From G963674685 sp964591275 (GTDB taxonomy: Bacteria > Lernaellota > Lernaellaia > JACKCT01): a stretch of 11,098 nt of DNA. The stretch spans positions 1-11,098 of the forward strand of contig CAZQAE010000119.1 in assembly GCA_964591275.1 (NCBI GenBank), read 5' to 3'. Within the stretch, counting starts at the first letter, position 1, and every line of letters begins with the position of its first letter. Both the position numbers and the translations under genes were made by a program. Of this stretch, positions 7,716-11,098 are shown piece by piece. Under the pieces are notes generated by a model. It was not told the DNA's origin and did not search any database. It saw nothing but the letters and a program-made list of their open reading frames with translations.

Positions 7716-8762
7716 ATGCGTATTTTATTTTGTGCGAACTGGAATTTGAAATGGAAAGGTCTTATAGGCGACTATGCCTTCTTCTCACATTGGGATCCGA
7801 AACCACGAGTCCGTCTTCTGGGAACATTTGATCTTGGTCCGGTAACGCGATTTGAGAAAACGCGATTGCGCTTTTATATCCTTGCGCCGCTGGCCGCTTT
7901 CTTTCTGTCTTTTTCAAAGGACCTGGTGATTGCCTATTCCGCGCAGGTCGGTCTTCCGCTGGCGTTTTTGCTGCGCTTGTGTTTTTGGCGACGCATCCCT
8001 TTGATCGTGTTCGATGTGGAATCTTTCGGACGGATAAAAAAAGGGCCGAAGTTGGCTTTGCTCCGCTTTGCATCGAAAAGAATCGACCACGTCGTTTACG
8101 CGGCATCCGGACAAAGGGAATACTACCGGCGCTACCTGGAGCATCTCACAAAAAAATCGACTTACATTCCCATCGGGATCGGCAAATATGAAAAGGAGCG
8201 CAAGCTCGGCGAAAAAGGAAAAGGCACCATTGTTGCGCCTGGGCATCACGGACGGGCTTTTCGCGACTGGGCGACTCTTTTCAAAGCTTTTAATTTGCTG
8301 AGTTGTGATGCGAAACTGCTGGTTGTGGGAAGGGAGTCTATTGAAGAAAAAGAGAGGGATGGCGTCCCGATTCCGCCCGGTGCCTCTTTTCTGCCCTTTT
8401 TGCCGATGCACGAATTTAAGGCAAAAATAGAGGACGCTCCTTTTGTCGTACTGTCTCTGCCGGAAAGGGAGCAGTCCCTGGGCCAGTTGTCGGTCCTGTT
8501 TTGCATGGCGATGGGAAAGGCCGTCATAGCCTCCAAAGTCATTGGCATTGAGGATTATGTTGAAAACGGCGTGACGGGATTGCTGGTGAATCCCGGCGAT
8601 CCCGCTGCAATGGCCGAGGCGATTGCGCGATTAGTGCGGGACCCGGAAGAGGCTGCAATGATGGGCGTGAGAGCTTTTGAGCGTTTGCAACGAAATTTTC
8701 GTGACGAAACGATGGGCGGTGCCTGGGAAAAGCTGGCGCATGATCTCGTTTTTTCCGGGTAG
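7716..8762 (+). CDS. GT4-like glycosyltransferase lacking the canonical E-x7-E pair
   Basis: A 348-residue protein from the ATG at 7716, four bases after the stop of the ligase/polymerase gene, with GGGAG around 7700-7704 as a plausible ribosome binding site. An in-frame upstream ATG at 7662 would add 18 residues lacking a fold signature and overlap the ligase gene by 50 bases, whereas MRILFCANW at 7716 is a normal first strand of a GT-B fold. The C-terminal half has TIVAPGHHGRAFRD (171-184), LLVVGRES (201-208), FCMAMGKAVIASKVIGIEDY (262-281) and NGVTGLLVNPGD (284-295), in the order expected for GT4 enzymes. At the E-x7-E positions the residues are S254 and F262, so the pair is missing. A hydrophobic stretch at about 52-66 could be membrane-associating. 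It most likely adds one sugar to the operon's lipid-linked glycan; donor and acceptor are unknown. It appears to be the last gene of the polysaccharide operon. Confidence 0.86.
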   Translation: MRILFCANWNLKWKGLIGDYAFFSHWDPKPRVRLLGTFDLGPVTRFEKTRLRFYILAPLAAFFLSFSKDLVIAYSAQVGLPLAFLLRLCFWRRIPLIVFDVESFGRIKKGPKLALLRFASKRIDHVVYAASGQREYYRRYLEHLTKKSTYIPIGIGKYEKERKLGEKGKGTIVAPGHHGRAFRDWATLFKAFNLLSCDAKLLVVGRESIEEKERDGVPIPPGASFLPFLPMHEFKAKIEDAPFVVLSLPEREQSLGQLSVLFCMAMGKAVIASKVIGIEDYVENGVTGLLVNPGDPAAMAEAIARLVRDPEEAAMMGVRAFERLQRNFRDETMGGAWEKLAHDLVFSG

Positions 8763-8984
8763 AGAAGTCGCCCTTTGGATCCATGCCTTTCCAGGGCAGC
8801 CGCTGAGATTATCGGTCGCATTGCATAGTATCTGGGATTGACAACTCATGGTCTTTCAATGAATCTGGGGTGTTCGAAAGGTGCGTTTTCGGGGTTTTGG
8901 GATCAAACGGAAAAAAAGGTTTGCGGAAGATGATAGGGTGCATTGGCGGGTTAAGGGTTTCCAGTCCGGCGTGTGTTTCCGATT

Positions 8985-9012
8985 TTGAAAATAGAAGATC
9001 AACGGGGATAGT
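8985..9012 (+). promoter_or_regulatory. Candidate sigma-70-like promoter for ppdK
   Basis: TTGAAA at 8985-8990 (five of six matches to the -35 consensus) is followed after 16 bases by GATAGT at 9007-9012 (four of six to the -10). Transcription would start near 9019 and give a leader of about 50 bases ending in the ppdK ribosome binding site. Other -35-like hexamers lie nearby, namely TTGACA at 8838-8843 and TTGACC at 9021-9026, but neither has a good -10 at the right distance. This is a by-eye match in a region where chance matches are common. Confidence 0.3.
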
Positions 9013-9056
9013 GTTTGGAATTGACCGAGAATCGATCCATGCAAACATGAAAATTC

Positions 9057-9064
9057 GGAGGAGG
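9057..9064 (+). promoter_or_regulatory. Strong Shine-Dalgarno site of ppdK
   Basis: GGAGGAGG ends five bases before the ATG at 9070. It is by far the strongest ribosome binding site in the window and settles the ppdK start. The contrast with the weak or absent sites in the polysaccharide genes fits high expression of a central-metabolism enzyme and a separate transcription unit. Confidence 0.8.
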
Positions 9065-9069
9065 TCATT

Positions 9070-11098
9070 ATGGGCGTGAAGTATGTGTATTCTTTTGGCG
9101 GCGGTAAGGCGGACGGTGCTGCAAAGTTGAAAAATCTTCTGGGTGGCAAAGGCGCCAACCTTGCCGAGATGAGCGGCATCGGCATTCCGGTTCCCGCAGG
9201 TTTCACGATTACGACGGATGTTTGCACGTACTACTATGATCATGGCGTGAGCTATCCAAAAGAGCTGAAAAAGCAGGTTTTGGGTGCTCTAAAGAGCGTC
9301 GAAAAAATCATGGGCCGTAAGTTCGGCGATCCAAAAAACACTCTCCTTGTTTCCGTGCGTAGCGGCGCTCGCGTGTCCATGCCGGGCATGATGGATACGG
9401 TGCTGAACCTTGGTCTCAATGATGAAATCGTCAAGGGTTTCGAGGCCAAAAATCCCCGCGCCGCCTGGGACTCCTACCGCCGTCTTGTGCAGATGTACGG
9501 CGATGTTGTTCTCGACATGAAACCAAAAAGCAAATTGGAAATAGATCCATTTGAAGAGATAATCGAAAAACTGAAAAAGAAAAGAGGAATCGATCTCGAC
9601 CTTGAGATGAGCGCCGACGATCTGAAGTTCCTTGTTACGGAATTTAAGAAGGCCATCAAAAAGCAAACCGGCAATGACTTTCCGGATGACCCTTTCGACC
9701 AGTTATGGGGTGCCATCGGTGCCGTCTTTGGATCATGGAACAACAGTAGGGCCAAGGTCTATCGTCGGCTGAACAAGATCCCCGGGGATTGGGGCACCGC
9801 TGTCAATATCCAATCCATGGTCTTTGGAAATCTCGGCGATGATTGCGCCACAGGCGTCGGCTTCTCCCGGAATCCCGCCAACGGCGAAAAAGCCTTCTAT
9901 GGAGAGTATCTCATCAACGCGCAGGGCGAGGACGTAGTGGCCGGTATTCGCACGCCTAAACCGATTGGCCAACTCGCTAAAGATATGCCGAAAGTCTATA
10001 AGCAGCTTAAAAAGATCGTGACGGGATTGGATTCCCACTATCACGATATGCAGGATATCGAGTTTACCATTGAGCACGGTCGTCTTTGGATGCTGCAGAC
10101 GCGCAATGGGAAGAGGACTGGATTTGCCGCCTGCCGCATTGCCACAGACTTGGTGAAAGAGAAAAAAGCGACTCCGAAAGAGGCCTTGACGAGATTGATT
10201 CCTGATGCCAACGCGCTCGATCAGCTTCTCAAGCCTGTTTTTGATCCGAAGGACAAAGCTGCGGCGGTCGCAGGCGGAAGACTGCTGGCCAAAGGTTTGG
10301 CTGCGGGACCCGGCGCCGCAACGGGAAAGGTTGTCTTTCATGCCGAGGATGCCGCGGACATGGCGGCTGCGGGGGAAGTTGTCATTTTGGTTCGCATTGA
10401 GACCAGTCCCGAAGATATTCGCGGCATGGAGGCTTCCGAGGGAATTCTTACTGCCAGAGGTGGGCAGACTTCTCACGCGGCCCTGGTGGCGCGGCAGATG
10501 GGCAAAGTTTGCGTCGCCGGTTGCAACGATTTGAAGATTGATTATAAAGCCGGAAAGATGGCGGCTGGTGGAAAAATCATCAAGCATGGCGATTACATCA
10601 GCATCGATGGGTTTACCGGCGAGGTTATCCTCGGTCAGGTCAAGGTTGTGCCCTCCGGCGTCAAGCAGGCTCTGTTCGGCAAAGGCGCCGCTGCAAAGAA
10701 AGCTCGCCAGACCGTCACATTCAAGGCCTACAATCAGCTTATGAAATGGGCGGATCAGTATCGCGATCTGCGCGTGCGGGCCAATGCGGACCAACCCGAC
10801 CAAGCCGCCGAAGCCATCGTTTACGGCGCCGAAGGAATCGGTTTGTGCCGAACCGAGCATATGTTCTTTGATGACAAGCGAATCCTGTCCGTACAGGAAA
10901 TGATTCTGGCCGACAACATAGCCGGTCGCGAGAAGGCGCTGAAAAAACTTTTGCCTTACCAGCGCAAGGACTTCATCGGAATCTTCAAAGCCATGGGGGA
11001 AAGGCCTGTGACGGTGCGGCTTCTGGATCCGCCGCTGCATGAGTTTCTGCCCCATACGAAAACGGGCATCAGCGCTCTGGCAAAGGAAATGGGTATTT
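9070..11098 (+). CDS. ppdK: Pyruvate, phosphate dikinase (3' end cut by window)
   Basis: This enzyme interconverts pyruvate + ATP + phosphate with phosphoenolpyruvate + AMP + diphosphate in the cytoplasm, serving gluconeogenesis or PPi-linked glycolysis. About 676 codons are present; the family is usually about 870-910 residues, so roughly 200 C-terminal residues lie beyond the edge. The N-terminal ATP-grasp domain shows GGKGANLAEM (25-34), SVRSGARVSMPGMMDTVLN (95-113), DWGTAVNIQSMVFGN (240-254) and QTRNGKRTG (343-351). The swivelling phosphohistidine domain has ARGGQTSHAALVAR with H469 as the phosphorylated residue. The start of the C-terminal TIM barrel shows GIGLCRTEHMFF (589-600) and VRLLDPPLHEFLPH (649-662), where R650 is an expected PEP/pyruvate-site residue. 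The C-terminal catalytic cysteine lies outside the window. The length and the domain order with diagnostic motifs separate it from PEP synthase and PTS enzyme I. Q466 stands where most homologues I recall have Met. The gene is read from its own ribosome binding site and is probably unrelated in function to the polysaccharide operon. Confidence 0.97.
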   Translation, partial: MGVKYVYSFGGGKADGAAKLKNLLGGKGANLAEMSGIGIPVPAGFTITTDVCTYYYDHGVSYPKELKKQVLGALKSVEKIMGRKFGDPKNTLLVSVRSGARVSMPGMMDTVLNLGLNDEIVKGFEAKNPRAAWDSYRRLVQMYGDVVLDMKPKSKLEIDPFEEIIEKLKKKRGIDLDLEMSADDLKFLVTEFKKAIKKQTGNDFPDDPFDQLWGAIGAVFGSWNNSRAKVYRRLNKIPGDWGTAVNIQSMVFGNLGDDCATGVGFSRNPANGEKAFYGEYLINAQGEDVVAGIRTPKPIGQLAKDMPKVYKQLKKIVTGLDSHYHDMQDIEFTIEHGRLWMLQTRNGKRTGFAACRIATDLVKEKKATPKEALTRLIPDANALDQLLKPVFDPKDKAAAVAGGRLLAKGLAAGPGAATGKVVFHAEDAADMAAAGEVVILVRIETSPEDIRGMEASEGILTARGGQTSHAALVARQMGKVCVAGCNDLKIDYKAGKMAAGGKIIKHGDYISIDGFTGEVILGQVKVVPSGVKQALFGKGAAAKKARQTVTFKAYNQLMKWADQYRDLRVRANADQPDQAAEAIVYGAEGIGLCRTEHMFFDDKRILSVQEMILADNIAGREKALKKLLPYQRKDFIGIFKAMGERPVTVRLLDPPLHEFLPHTKTGISALAKEMGI

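Larger units (their letters stand above)
8763..9069. other. Non-coding gap between the polysaccharide operon and ppdK
   Basis: About 307 bases with no convincing gene. A 69-codon open frame inside it (8870-9079) has no credible ribosome binding site, runs into ppdK in another frame and encodes a low-complexity, family-less peptide. I see no tRNA, no CRISPR repeat and no strong stem followed by a T run that would act as an intrinsic terminator. The region holds at least one plausible sigma-70 promoter for ppdK and its Shine-Dalgarno site. Any termination of the upstream operon is therefore either Rho-dependent or not visible to me. Confidence 0.6.

Noticed and set aside
8771..8796. Imperfect hairpin after the last glycosyltransferase gene (CCCT..GGA / TCC AGGG with a two-base bulge) as a possible terminator
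   Set aside because: The stem is short and bulged and is not followed by a T run, so it does not meet the pattern of an intrinsic terminator.
8904..8923. Small inverted repeat CAAAC / GTTTG around a run of A in the gap
   Set aside because: Only five pairs with a ten-base loop, no T run; expected by chance in an A/T-richer stretch.
8870..9079. 69-codon open frame in the gap before ppdK
   Set aside because: No credible ribosome binding site, overlaps the ppdK start in another frame, and its peptide shows no family motif or membrane pattern.
9733..11055. Long open frame of 440 codons on the minus strand opposite ppdK
   Set aside because: It is the complement of a clearly conserved PPDK frame. 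Its translation has no recognisable domain; long antisense frames are common opposite codon-biased genes.
1..11098. CRISPR arrays, tRNA/rRNA genes, insertion sequences, phage or defence-system genes
   Set aside because: I scanned by eye for repeated units, transposase or integrase motifs, and structural RNA landmarks and saw none. The content is explained by glycan assembly genes and ppdK.

Overview
The window is a densely packed, one-directional gene block (all genes on the + strand) that reads as the central and distal part of a bacterial surface-polysaccharide locus (O-antigen, capsule or exopolysaccharide). It is followed, after a gap of about 307 bases, by the start of the central-metabolism gene ppdK (pyruvate, phosphate dikinase). 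The organism is most likely a Gram-negative bacterium: a MOP-type lipid-linked-glycan flippase and an O-antigen ligase/polymerase family protein sit together. A full-length bacterial-type PPDK with a strong Shine-Dalgarno would fit many anaerobic or deep-branching Gram-negative lineages. I cannot name the phylum from sequence alone.

Layout. (1) 1-1953: a double-domain GT4 glycosyltransferase, cut by the left edge, carrying two complete retaining GT-B C-terminal halves in one chain. (2) 1953-3038: a GT4-like glycosyltransferase lacking the usual E-x7-E pair. (3) 3035-4294: a multi-pass Wzx-like flippase. (4) 4322-5416: a SAM methyltransferase with an N-terminal four-cysteine zinc-ribbon-like segment. 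(5) 5403-6173: a second, shorter SAM methyltransferase. (6) 6170-7711: an O-antigen ligase/Wzy-type membrane protein. (7) 7716-8762: another GT4-like glycosyltransferase without E-x7-E. (8) 8763-9069: a non-coding gap with weak promoter candidates and a strong ribosome binding site. (9) 9070 to the right edge: ppdK, with about 676 codons present and the C-terminal end missing.

How the genes fit together. Genes 1 to 7 overlap or nearly touch (TAATG, ATGA, 27-base gap, 14-base overlap, ATGA, 4-base gap) and so look like one translationally coupled operon. Inferred pathway: the glycosyltransferases assemble a repeat unit on a lipid carrier at the inner face of the membrane, the methyltransferases may decorate it or build a modified sugar, the flippase moves it across, and the Wzy/WaaL-family protein polymerises or ligates it. 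No initiating transferase, chain-length regulator or export protein is inside the window. ppdK appears to be a separate transcription unit.

I do not see a clearly novel system. The points most worth a second look are the fused double glycosyltransferase, the two glycosyltransferases that have lost the E-x7-E pair in the same way, and the tandem methyltransferases.
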